Shown in pieces: positions 7,470 through 14,078 of a DNA stretch of 23,626 bases. Position 1 is the stretch's first letter. Every line of letters starts with the position of its first letter. The position numbers and the translations under genes were made by a program. This DNA comes from Patescibacteria group bacterium (GTDB taxonomy: Bacteria; Patescibacteria; Paceibacteria; UBA6257; 2-01-FULL-56-20), in the NCBI GenBank assembly GCA_024654525.1, contig JANLHI010000004.1:1-23626 (forward strand), in the 5' to 3' direction. The notes beneath the pieces were generated by a model that saw only the letters and a program-made list of their open reading frames with translations, was not told the DNA's origin and searched no databases.

Positions 7470-8474
7470 TTATTTCAATACTTTCGGTTTATAACTTTTT
7501 GGCGCCTTCTCTAAAAATTTTAAAAGTGCACGCTTAGAGAGAAGTCCCGTCTGCGCGCCATAAGACTGCACCACATGCATGGACTCAATCGGCGCCCATC
7601 GCAATGCATCATAGACCGGAAGTCCGTATATCAACGCGCTCATAAACCCTGTCGAAAACGCATCCCCCGCGCCGGTACGTGAAACCGGAGGTCTCGGATC
7701 GGGATACATCGGCATAAAGTAGTGGCATGCACCGTCCGAAGCATACGCGCCTTTTGGTCCGTCGGTAATTACCACCACTTTAGGACCCATGTTATGCAAC
7801 GCGTCAAAAAGATTTTTAATATCAACTCCTTCTTTTGCGCCAATCATATACTCCGCTTCTTCACGATTCACGAAAAGCACATACGTATGGCGATATATCC
7901 CTTTTAGATTCTTTACTCCGAACCGCAACTGAAATGTCCCCGGGTTGAATCCCATGCGTACGTTCGGATGTTTTTCCAAATATGCCACCACCTTCCGATG
8001 AAACGGGAGCGTGTGCTCCGCAATCGAAGAGAAATAAATCCAGTCGGTTTTTTTATCAAGTAATGCGGGATCCGCATATACAAACTTTTCATGCTTCACC
8101 AAGATTGTGCGCTCCGCTTGAAATGTAAGTACAAAATGATAATTAGTGGGCTTCCCCGCATTCACACGAACAAACTCAGTCCCTACCTTCTCTTTTTTGT
8201 ATACATCAAGAATTTCCTCTCCATAACGGTCTTTTCCCACTGCAGTGAGTATTGCCGTGGTAAGCCCCAAGCGCGAAGCGCCCACTGCGACATTCGATGC
8301 ATTTCCCACCGCGGGAGCGATAAAAAGCGATTCGTAGGGAATCTTGTCCGCAAACGACATGCAAAGCTGACAATGCTCACTCTTTAAATTGCAGTGCACG
8401 GATGCTTCATGAAGTTGAATGAACGCATCCATCACCACATCGCCAATACAAATGAGATTATACTTTTGAGACAT
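7470..8474 (-). CDS. PfkB/ribokinase family carbohydrate kinase
   Basis: A 334-residue cytosolic sugar kinase of the ribokinase/PfkB fold. The N-terminal strand ICIGDVVMDAFIQL leads to a substrate-binding stretch PAVGNASNVAVGASRLGL (about 54-71). The C-terminal signature RTGAGDAFSTGF contains the anion hole and the catalytic base D271. The exact sugar (fructose-6-phosphate, ribose, a nucleoside or other) cannot be decided from sequence. With GAPDH and the pentose phosphate genes nearby, a central-carbon role is plausible. Unusual: a Cys-containing insertion at residues 28-38 (C28, C35, C38, with H27 and H34) between the first strand and the substrate loop. Three TATCAGT repeats spaced 14 bp apart lie just upstream of the ATG. 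Confidence 0.9.
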   Translation of the reverse strand: MSQKYNLICIGDVVMDAFIQLHEASVHCNLKSEHCQLCMSFADKIPYESLFIAPAVGNASNVAVGASRLGLTTAILTAVGKDRYGEEILDVYKKEKVGTEFVRVNAGKPTNYHFVLTFQAERTILVKHEKFVYADPALLDKKTDWIYFSSIAEHTLPFHRKVVAYLEKHPNVRMGFNPGTFQLRFGVKNLKGIYRHTYVLFVNREEAEYMIGAKEGVDIKNLFDALHNMGPKVVVITDGPKGAYASDGACHYFMPMYPDPRPPVSRTGAGDAFSTGFMSALIYGLPVYDALRWAPIESMHVVQSYGAQTGLLSKRALLKFLEKAPKSYKPKVLK

Positions 8475-8487
8475 TGAAATATATAAA

Positions 8488-8522
8488 ACTGATAACGCAA
8501 GACTGATAATTCATGACTGATA
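8488..8522 (-). repeat. Three phased TATCAGT direct repeats upstream of the PfkB gene
   Basis: TATCAGT occurs on the minus strand at 8516-8522, 8502-8508 and 8488-8494, each 14 bp from the next, ending 13 bp before the ATG. The spacing is exact while the intervening 7-mers differ. This could be a multi-site operator or a decayed minisatellite. Confidence 0.6.
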
Positions 8523-8558
8523 CCAACAGTATACATGAAAAAGAACAAATTCTCCTCT

Positions 8559-10244
8559 TTATTTACCTACAACCGCGCTCTCTAAAAATCGTTTTGCATA
8601 TTCTTGCACACTCCATGATCGGGGTGAACGTCTAAGAAGTGACTCCACTTCCTTCGCCGCATCGCGAAGCTCCTCTTCCGGAATCGTCGGAGGATCACGG
8701 AAAGGATGGATAACTCGGAAACCGTATTCCTGCACAAAATCTTTATTCGCAAGCGTTTCACGCACGAGAAGCATCACTATATCATCCCAATACACCAGGT
8801 GGAACCCTCGACGCTCAAGCTCAAAGGAAAGCGGTACCGTGTCTTTTGCAAGCGAAGAAGGACGATACGGCAACATCGCAATGCGTGCGTGATATTTTCC
8901 AAGCAACACTCCGTCCCATCCCGAACGTCTTCCCACTATCCGAAATAAATCATCAATCGGCTTCCCTGCAAACACTTCCGATCTCCCGTCGATGAATACA
9001 CGCTCCTTCGGCCATAAACGCCACAAAAGGTATCCTCCTTCATTGTAAAGATTGAAGATTGGTCCGGTGAGATGGTGCTGCTCTATAAAATCAACCGCAC
9101 CCACGGGCAATGTATCGCGTCGAAACGGTTCACCGGGTAACGTCGTCAGCCGGAAAAACAATGCGATAATAATCGCTATACCCACCACACGCACCACCCA
9201 TGGACGATATAATCGCATCCCTCCTTCTTTTCCCATTTCAGAGAAAATTACCGCAATCGAAGGAATCGCCACTATAGGCCAAAGTCCCACATGACGTATG
9301 GAAATAATAGGAAGGAGCGCAACCGCACCTATGATTGCAACTTCCGAGATATCCCTTGTTTCCTCACAAATCCCGCGGCGCCACACCACTATGCCGCATG
9401 ACACGATAAGTAGTGCAAGAAATGTGCCCGCTTGCCATTGATATACAAAATCAAGTATGGATTTCCACTCAAGAATACCGAGCTGTTGCACCGCCGATTC
9501 CACATATGCGCGATAAATAAAAATATGATACCCGTTCGGATTCACAAGAGATATTGCCGCGCTCGCAAACGCCGCACCGGAGAGCCACGCCACATCCCTT
9601 CTCGAAAGTGCGTTTCCCAATATGGGAAAATGAAACTTTCCACGCTCTATCAATGCAACCACAAAAAGCAGGGTAATACCGAGAAGCACGCTGGCGTGCA
9701 TATTCGCCCAAAGCCACATCACTCCCACTATTCCCGCGAGCACTCCGACATGCCGGGTACGCATAAATTCCTCAAGGAGGAAAAGAAATACTGCGAAACA
9801 AAAAAACGCCCATACTTGAGGTCGGGGAATCCAAAGCTCGAATGTAAGAGAACCCACCACTCCTGCGACCGCACAGGTGATATACACATTCGCTTTCTTT
9901 CTTAATGCCGTCAGTATCAGTAACCAATACGTGGATGATGCAAGTAGCGCCACGAAGGCGATAAGAGCCCAAAATCCTCCTTGAGAAAAACCGGCTATAT
10001 TCCCGAGCGAATATACTCCATAAAATGAAAGTTCCGCAAGCCATTCATGCGTTACCCATGGCGCACCATACGCGGTAAATGAAAAAATGTCGATATGAGG
10101 CACCGACCCGCTTTCCCATATAACCTGCCCTGTTTTCAAATGATAGAAACTGTCGGATTCCTTAAGTTGATTAAAAGTCCACAAAAATACCGTGGTAAGA
10201 AAAAGAACAAGAAAAAATTTTTGGAATGTAGAGAGTCGCGTCAT
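8559..10244 (-). CDS. Polytopic membrane protein, glycosyltransferase GT-C/PMT-like
   Basis: A 561-residue integral membrane protein with roughly ten hydrophobic helices through residue ~385, then a soluble C-terminal domain of about 170 residues. After the first helix the sequence ESDSFYHLKTGQVIWESG...HIDIFSFTAYGAPWVTHEWLAEL places an acidic pair and aromatic residues in the first periplasmic loop. That layout is typical of GT-C (dolichyl-phosphate-mannose/ArnT-like) glycosyltransferases, which transfer sugars from polyprenyl-phosphate donors outside the membrane. The C-terminal domain (FNLYNEGGYLLWRLWPKERVFIDGRSEVF) is conserved-looking but not one I can name. The call is tentative; it could be an uncharacterised membrane family. 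Its promoter (TTGTCC/17 bp/TAGACT) overlaps the terminator of the upstream tRNA-like gene and ends 9 nt before the ATG. Confidence 0.6.
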   Translation of the reverse strand: MTRLSTFQKFFLVLFLTTVFLWTFNQLKESDSFYHLKTGQVIWESGSVPHIDIFSFTAYGAPWVTHEWLAELSFYGVYSLGNIAGFSQGGFWALIAFVALLASSTYWLLILTALRKKANVYITCAVAGVVGSLTFELWIPRPQVWAFFCFAVFLFLLEEFMRTRHVGVLAGIVGVMWLWANMHASVLLGITLLFVVALIERGKFHFPILGNALSRRDVAWLSGAAFASAAISLVNPNGYHIFIYRAYVESAVQQLGILEWKSILDFVYQWQAGTFLALLIVSCGIVVWRRGICEETRDISEVAIIGAVALLPIISIRHVGLWPIVAIPSIAVIFSEMGKEGGMRLYRPWVVRVVGIAIIIALFFRLTTLPGEPFRRDTLPVGAVDFIEQHHLTGPIFNLYNEGGYLLWRLWPKERVFIDGRSEVFAGKPIDDLFRIVGRRSGWDGVLLGKYHARIAMLPYRPSSLAKDTVPLSFELERRGFHLVYWDDIVMLLVRETLANKDFVQEYGFRVIHPFRDPPTIPEEELRDAAKEVESLLRRSPRSWSVQEYAKRFLESAVVGK

Positions 10245-10253
10245 ATACGCCCC

Positions 10254-10282
10254 AGTCTAGCGAAAGAAAAGCCACCGGACAA
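10254..10282 (-). promoter_or_regulatory. Promoter of the polytopic membrane protein
   Basis: TTGTCC, a 17-bp spacer and TAGACT (each 4 of 6) lie on the minus strand. The -10 ends 9 nt before the ATG at 10244, the same leaderless spacing seen at several other genes here. The -35 lies within the tRNA-like gene's terminator hairpin. Confidence 0.4.
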
Positions 10283-10298
10283 GCGATGTCGCGGTGGC
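10262..10298 (-). terminator. Intrinsic terminator of the tRNA-Asn-like gene
   Basis: On the minus strand GCCACCG pairs with CGGTGGC, with an inner GACA/TGTC extension and AGCGA-type loop, followed by TTTTCTTTC. It begins 8 nt after the CCA end of the tRNA-like gene. Confidence 0.7.
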
Positions 10299-10305
10299 AA
10301 TAAAT

Positions 10306-10384
10306 TGGCGTTCCATCAGCAGATGCTACACCTGCAATCTCTCGGGTAACAGCCGAGTGCTCTAATTTGAGCTAATGATGGAAC
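10306..10384 (-). tRNA. tRNA-Asn(GUU)-like gene with a non-canonical cloverleaf
   Basis: The minus strand folds as an encoded-CCA cloverleaf. The acceptor helix is GTTCCATCA/TGATGGAAC (9 bp instead of 7), then linker TTA, D-stem GCTC/GAGC and anticodon stem CTCGG/CCGAG. The loop CTGTTAC gives anticodon GUU (Asn, codons AAC/AAT). A variable AGATT follows, then T-stem GCAGG/TCTGC, discriminator G and CCA. Oddities: the D-loop is only AAATTA and lacks G18-G19; the T-loop is TGTAGCA instead of TTCRANY; the T-stem closes with G-T rather than G53-C61; total length is 79 nt. The D-loop/T-loop elbow contact should be lost. It has a good promoter (TAGACA/17 bp/TATAAA) and a terminator, so it looks expressed. 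It could be a divergent tRNA-Asn, a specialised non-ribosomal tRNA or a decaying gene. Confidence 0.65.
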
Positions 10385-10412
10385 ATAAAACTCTCACTTA
10401 CTCCCGAAAAAA

Positions 10413-10441
10413 TTTATAGGGAACGCGAACCCTTTTGTCTA
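10413..10441 (-). promoter_or_regulatory. Promoter of the tRNA-Asn-like gene
   Basis: TAGACA (5 of 6), a 17-bp spacer and TATAAA (5 of 6) lie on the minus strand. The predicted start is near 10406, about 22 nt before the tRNA 5' end. The spacer holds one full arm of a 12-bp inverted repeat. Confidence 0.65.
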
Positions 10442-10488
10442 TTGTCAACCTCTTATCTTTGTTGTTTTTTCTAGCTGTTCGCGTTCCC
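10419..10488. repeat. 12-bp perfect inverted repeat spanning the tRNA-like gene's promoter
   Basis: GGGAACGCGAAC (10419-10430) and GTTCGCGTTCCC (10477-10488) are exact reverse complements 46 bp apart. The first arm fills the promoter spacer directly next to the -10 box; the second lies upstream of the -35. This is the geometry of a two-site operator. It could also form a long-loop hairpin in an RNA crossing the region. Confidence 0.75.
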
Positions 10489-10537
10489 ACATTGGAAATT
10501 TGCAAAAGAATTATACCTCTTCGCAATTCATTCGGTC

Positions 10538-10574
10538 AAATGAAAACGCTACACTCCGTCTGGAATGTAGCGTT
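10538..10574 (-). terminator. Intrinsic terminator of the structured RNA
   Basis: AACGCTACA pairs with TGTAGCGTT (9 bp). Past one mismatch the stem continues with three more pairs to a tetraloop. On the minus strand it is followed by TTCATTT. It could act in both directions but closes the minus-strand RNA described next. Confidence 0.75.
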
Positions 10575-10803
10575 CTTTAAATTACCCGCGGGAAGATAGG
10601 ATCTTCATGCGCACACGCGCGTGATTTCTTCTTCGCATGCCCTTCGCAAGGGCCCGCGGGGGGCGGCCTGGGAACTGTGCAGGAGGATATTGCACGAGTT
10701 AGCCACCGAAAAGTGGAGGGGAAACGACAGAGCTTCAACATGATCACGCTTCACGATTTTCATCGTCTCTGCCGTCCCCTCCCTAAAAAAATTTCAAATA
10801 ACG
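10538..10803 (-). ncRNA. Strongly promoted structured RNA, about 265 nt, family unknown
   Basis: A near-consensus promoter (TTGACA/17 bp/TACAAT) drives a minus-strand transcript from about 10802 to the terminator at 10545-10574. No convincing reading frame lies inside. Helices in order of transcription: a 16-bp arm GGAGGGGA+CGGCAGAG with CTCTGTCG+TCCCCTCC, carrying an inner ACGAT/ATCGT hairpin with a GAAA tetraloop; a CCAC/GTGG hairpin; a GGC..AACT..GTGCA arm whose 9-nt loop is ATATCCTCC; and an 8-bp CCCGCGGG/CCCGCGGG helix closing a junction of three hairpins. I looked for the conserved cores of RNase P RNA, tmRNA, SRP RNA and 6S RNA and could not find them. The exposed CCTCC loop could pair with Shine-Dalgarno sequences, which is inference. 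Confidence 0.65.
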
Positions 10804-10808
10804 GGTGT

Positions 10809-10837
10809 ATTGTACCTCAATCCTCGCTCTATGTCAA
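10809..10837 (-). promoter_or_regulatory. Near-consensus sigma70-type promoter of the structured RNA
   Basis: TTGACA (6 of 6), a 17-bp spacer and TACAAT (5 of 6) lie on the minus strand, beginning 17 bp after the transketolase C-subunit stop codon. It is the best promoter in the window and implies abundant transcription. Confidence 0.8.
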
Positions 10838-10853
10838 AACCCCGTAATGTTGG

Positions 10854-11846
10854 CTACTTCTTCCTCTTATATACCTTATGCACCGCCGCAATAATATATT
10901 TTGCTCCCATGCCATATTTCTCCAAAAGTTTTTGGGGGGTACCCGATTCACCAAATGTATCACGCATCCCCACAAACTCGATTGGTGTCGGTTTATGACG
11001 CGCAAGCGCTTCCGCCACCGCGCCACCCAGTCCTCCGGCAACTTGATGCTCCTCCACCGTTACCACCGCGCCCGTCCGCTGTGCAAGATCCACAATGACT
11101 CTTTCATCGAGTGGTTTTACCGTGTGGCAATTCACCACAATTGAACCGATTTTTTCCTTTTCAAGATCGTGCGCCGCACACAATGCCTCATACAGTAAGG
11201 GACCACACCCCACAATGAGCACTTCGGGCTTTTTTGATTCCCACAATATCTGCGCACGTCCCGGCGCAAAAGGCGTTTCTTCGGTGGTAAACACCGGTGT
11301 TTTCTCACGCGCGAAACGGAGATATATCGGTCCCCAGATATGCGCCGCCGCCATTGTCGCTTTCCGCGCTTCAATCGCATCGCACGGCACAATGACTCGC
11401 ATATTGGGAAGCGCGCGCATTATCGCGATGTCTTCCGTGGCTTGATGTGTTGCACCGTCGGGACCCACGGAAACCCCGGTATGATGCCCGGCTATTTTTA
11501 CGTTTGCATCGTTATAACAAATCGTCGTGCGAATTTGCTCCCAATTTCTTCCAGGAGAAAATGTCGCATACGACGAAATGAATGGAATTTTTCCCGTCAC
11601 TCCCAATCCTGCCGCAACCGTTGCCATGTTTTGTTCCGCAACACCCATCTGTATAAATCGCTCGGGAAATTTTTTCTTAAATGCATCAACTCGCGTAGAA
11701 TCCGTAAGATCCGCGCATAGCGCAACTACGTTTGGATTCTCCTCACCCGCAAGTACAATCCCCTCGCCATAGCCGTTCCGAGTCGGCACTTGCGGGATGT
11801 CATCCGCAAATAATTTTTCCGAAAGATGCGCGTCGTTGTTGATCAT
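10854..11846 (-). CDS. Transketolase C-terminal subunit
   Basis: A 330-residue second half of a split transketolase: the pyrimidine-binding (PP-like) domain plus the C-terminal transketolase domain. The catalytic Glu that activates thiamine diphosphate is E71 in GVAEQNMATVAAGLG. Further signatures are FISSYATFSPGRNWEQIR, HHTGVSVGPDGATHQATEDIAIMRALPN and the C-terminal EEHQVAGGLGGAVAEAL. It works with the N-terminal subunit encoded immediately upstream, 9 bp between stop and start. The pair moves two-carbon units between ketose and aldose phosphates in the non-oxidative pentose phosphate pathway. A 1-deoxyxylulose-5-phosphate synthase C-half is less likely given the split partner and the neighbouring rpe and rpiB. 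Confidence 0.93.
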   Translation of the reverse strand: MINNDAHLSEKLFADDIPQVPTRNGYGEGIVLAGEENPNVVALCADLTDSTRVDAFKKKFPERFIQMGVAEQNMATVAAGLGVTGKIPFISSYATFSPGRNWEQIRTTICYNDANVKIAGHHTGVSVGPDGATHQATEDIAIMRALPNMRVIVPCDAIEARKATMAAAHIWGPIYLRFAREKTPVFTTEETPFAPGRAQILWESKKPEVLIVGCGPLLYEALCAAHDLEKEKIGSIVVNCHTVKPLDERVIVDLAQRTGAVVTVEEHQVAGGLGGAVAEALARHKPTPIEFVGMRDTFGESGTPQKLLEKYGMGAKYIIAAVHKVYKRKK

Positions 11847-11855
11847 CTTATTCTT

Positions 11856-12773
11856 TTAATCTTTATTTTCGTGATTCACCACCATTCTTTCCCGTGACTC
11901 TTTTAATTCTTTTATTGCCGTATCCGCTTCTCCTTCTTTGAACGGCTTCGAGTGCCACGTATAATCACGCTCCATAAAACTCACTCCCTTCCCTGCAATG
12001 GTATGCGCGATAATTACCGTGGGCTTCTCGAAAATCGCATGCGCCTCTGCAATCGCACCGATAAATGCGGGAATATTATGCCCATCCACTTCTACCACAT
12101 GCCATCCAAACGACTCGTATTTGGCAGAAAAAGGCTCGAGTGGCATGACGCGTTCGGTAAATCCATCAATTTGAATATTATTACGATCGACTATCACCGT
12201 AAGATTCGAAAGATTTTGTTTCGCCGCAAACATAATTCCCTCCCACGTATTCCCCTCTTGATGCTCTCCGTCGGACGCAATGCAATATACGCGGTATTTT
12301 CCTCGTGGCGAGCTCGCTTGCCCTGATCGTGCCGAAGTAGTCGAACCATTCCGGTCAAGATGCGCCGCAAGCGCGATGCCCGCCGCCTGTGAAATTCCAG
12401 ACCCAAGCGGACCGGATGTAGTTTCAATTCCGGGAAGCGCGTTCCGATGAGGATGTCCTTGGAGACGTGAGTCCAGCGTTCGAAGCGTTTTCAACTCGTC
12501 GATATGGAAATATCCCGCACGTGCAAGCGCGGCATAGAGTACCGGACAATAATGACCGCACGAGAGTACGAGACGATCTCGCTCCGGAAGATGCGGATTC
12601 TTGGGGTCGTGTCGCAATACATAAAAATACATCGCCGCCATAATATCAGCGATGTCCAATGGTCCCGCAATATGCCCCGATCCTGCACCTGAAACCATGC
12701 GAATCACGTCTTCGCGAAGACGATTGGCCGTAAGTTCCAAAAAATGAAGTGTTTTTTCGTGTAATAGATCCAT
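11856..12773 (-). CDS. Transketolase N-terminal subunit
   Basis: A 305-residue thiamine-diphosphate-binding (PP) domain of a split transketolase. Visible motifs: GSGHIAGPLDIADIMAAMYF (31-50), SCGHYCPVLYAAL (71-83), TSGPLGSGISQAAGIALAAHLD (119-140), and the ThDP/Mg motif SDGEHQEGNTWEG...NLTVIVDRNNIQIDG (167-204). Cytosolic partner of the C-subunit downstream, and 52 bp after rpe. Odd: between AAHLD and YRVYCIASDGE, where family members have a short KRKG-type turn, there is a Ser/Thr/Ala/Gly-rich stretch of about 17 residues (141-158). Its DNA holds a GCGAGCTCGC palindrome and REP-like sequence, suggesting an in-frame repeat insertion. Confidence 0.93.
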   Translation of the reverse strand: MDLLHEKTLHFLELTANRLREDVIRMVSGAGSGHIAGPLDIADIMAAMYFYVLRHDPKNPHLPERDRLVLSCGHYCPVLYAALARAGYFHIDELKTLRTLDSRLQGHPHRNALPGIETTSGPLGSGISQAAGIALAAHLDRNGSTTSARSGQASSPRGKYRVYCIASDGEHQEGNTWEGIMFAAKQNLSNLTVIVDRNNIQIDGFTERVMPLEPFSAKYESFGWHVVEVDGHNIPAFIGAIAEAHAIFEKPTVIIAHTIAGKGVSFMERDYTWHSKPFKEGEADTAIKELKESRERMVVNHENKD

Positions 12774-12825
12774 CTCTTATTGAGAGTGCTCTCTTTATTT
12801 ATGAAACACTATGTCGTTTTGTGAA

Positions 12826-13494
12826 TCAGATACGTGCAAGTTTTTCAATCGATTCTTTCGGACTCATCCCTGACGAAAATATAAAACTTGCCGCAACCGC
12901 CACATCTGTTCCGATTGCTTTCACTTGCACTGCGGTTTCTAAATTAACACCGCCATCGACTTCAATTGTAGCATGCGGAACTTCTTTTCTTATCCACTTT
13001 ATTGTCTCAAGAGAAACTGGCAAAAAACTTTGCCCCGCAAGACCGGGATGCACCGATAACACCAAAAATCGCTCGACAATTCCCATGTAAGGACGGAGGC
13101 GCTCGGGAAAGGTTTCCGAGCGTATACCCAAAGTGAGCACCACTCCCTGCGAAGCGCACAACGCCTGCATTTTTTTAAGCGTAAGAATCGGATCGTTGCC
13201 GTGTCCGTAAAACCGCTCGTCTTCAAGCGCTTCAATATGCACTATTATGGTCTTGGCTCCCGCATGAATCCATCCTTCGATTACCTGATCCGGCTCTTCC
13301 ACCATAAGGTGTACTTCGAGATTGAATACTTTCCCGAAAATCGGCCAAGAAAGCGGATCACCCCATGTTTTATTGAACGTGAAACGCGCATCGGCAACAT
13401 CAAGATGCACCCACTCCGCCACTCCTTGGAGCACACGAAGATTCTCGCGCGCGCATTCTACATCCGGACAATTTATAGAAGGAATAACTTGCAT
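12826..13494 (-). CDS. rpe: Ribulose-phosphate 3-epimerase family protein
   Basis: A 222-residue TIM-barrel protein of the ribulose-phosphate 3-epimerase family, which interconverts ribulose-5-phosphate and xylulose-5-phosphate. Barrel signatures are present in order: IPSINC at strand 1, WVHLDVADARF with a catalytic-type Asp (D32), NLEVHLMVEEP with the metal-ligand His, VLSVHPGLAGQSFLP (family: VNPGFGGQ) and IEVDGGVNLETA with the second catalytic Asp. The motifs diverge from typical enzymes (DVAD for DVMD, HPGLAGQ for NPGFGGQ), so a related sugar-phosphate epimerase activity is possible. Its place between rpiB and the transketolase genes supports the pentose phosphate assignment. The gaps are 42 bp to rpiB and 52 bp to the transketolase gene, consistent with one operon. 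Confidence 0.85.
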   Translation of the reverse strand: MQVIPSINCPDVECARENLRVLQGVAEWVHLDVADARFTFNKTWGDPLSWPIFGKVFNLEVHLMVEEPDQVIEGWIHAGAKTIIVHIEALEDERFYGHGNDPILTLKKMQALCASQGVVLTLGIRSETFPERLRPYMGIVERFLVLSVHPGLAGQSFLPVSLETIKWIRKEVPHATIEVDGGVNLETAVQVKAIGTDVAVAASFIFSSGMSPKESIEKLARI

Positions 13495-13536
13495 TGAACA
13501 AAAATATTGGAAAGTGAAATTTTGAGACTCGCTCTT

Positions 13537-13995
13537 TTATTTACATAATTCTTCCTCAAGTGCCGCGATTTTTTTGATGCGACGTATAAAACGCTCATCA
13601 CTTGCAAAGGGCGTTGCAAGAAACACTTCGAGTATTTTCTGCGCCGTCGGTTCGTCGATGAAATCCACGGGAAGTACCAATACATTCACATCATCGTCGT
13701 GACGCGCATCATAAACTTGGTCGGGGGAAAATCCCAGCACCGCACGTATGTTTTTAAATTTATTTACCGCGATATCCATTCCCGCTCCGGAATGACACAA
13801 CAACACTCCCCGGCTTTGATCGGCGGTTACACTCACTTTCCTGCCCACTTCACCGGCAAAATCGGTATAATCGTCGCCTTCCGTATATGATGCGGCACCC
13901 ACATCCACAATTTCATACCCTTTGCCATGGATAAGAGTTTTCAATTTTTCCTTAAGCGCAAACCCCCGATGATCGGCGCCAAAATAAATCACCAT
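13537..13995 (-). CDS. rpiB: Ribose-5-phosphate isomerase B
   Basis: A 152-residue RpiB/LacAB-type isomerase for ribose-5-phosphate and ribulose-5-phosphate. It shows the N-terminal MVIYFGADHRGFALKEKL with D8/H9, an active-site Cys67 in GVLLCHSGAGMDIAVNK (family GxxxCGTGxGxxxxANK), and DARHDDDVNVLVLP matching the RxHNDANVLxLG region. The HNDAN to HDDDV change is a mild divergence. It is the first gene of the rpiB-rpe-tktN-tktC block. An extended -10 promoter (TGG-TATACT) ends 9 nt before the ATG, right after the terminator near 14046, so the block starts transcription here, probably leaderless. Confidence 0.93.
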   Translation of the reverse strand: MVIYFGADHRGFALKEKLKTLIHGKGYEIVDVGAASYTEGDDYTDFAGEVGRKVSVTADQSRGVLLCHSGAGMDIAVNKFKNIRAVLGFSPDQVYDARHDDDVNVLVLPVDFIDEPTAQKILEVFLATPFASDERFIRRIKKIAALEEELCK

Positions 13996-14004
13996 GATAC
14001 TTGT

Positions 14005-14013
14005 AGTATACCA
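14005..14013 (-). promoter_or_regulatory. Extended -10 promoter of rpiB
   Basis: TGG followed by TATACT on the minus strand, with no recognisable -35. The hexamer ends 9 nt before the rpiB ATG, giving a leader of about 3 nt at most. Confidence 0.5.
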
Positions 14014-14034
14014 AAATAGAAATTATATACCTTG

Positions 14035-14078
14035 CAAAAAATAAAGAGGGCCGGTCGCATTCCTGCAACACAGCCCTC
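14035..14078 (-). terminator. Intrinsic terminator between gap and rpiB
   Basis: GAGGGC/GCCCTC encloses an inner TTGCA/TGCGA-type extension on the minus strand and is followed by TTTATTTTTT. It separates the upstream unit from the rpiB promoter. Confidence 0.8.

Noticed and set aside
10262..10840. RNase P RNA, tmRNA, SRP RNA or 6S RNA in the non-coding block
   Set aside because: The conserved core sequences of these RNAs could not be found on either strand by eye; a covariance-model search would settle it.
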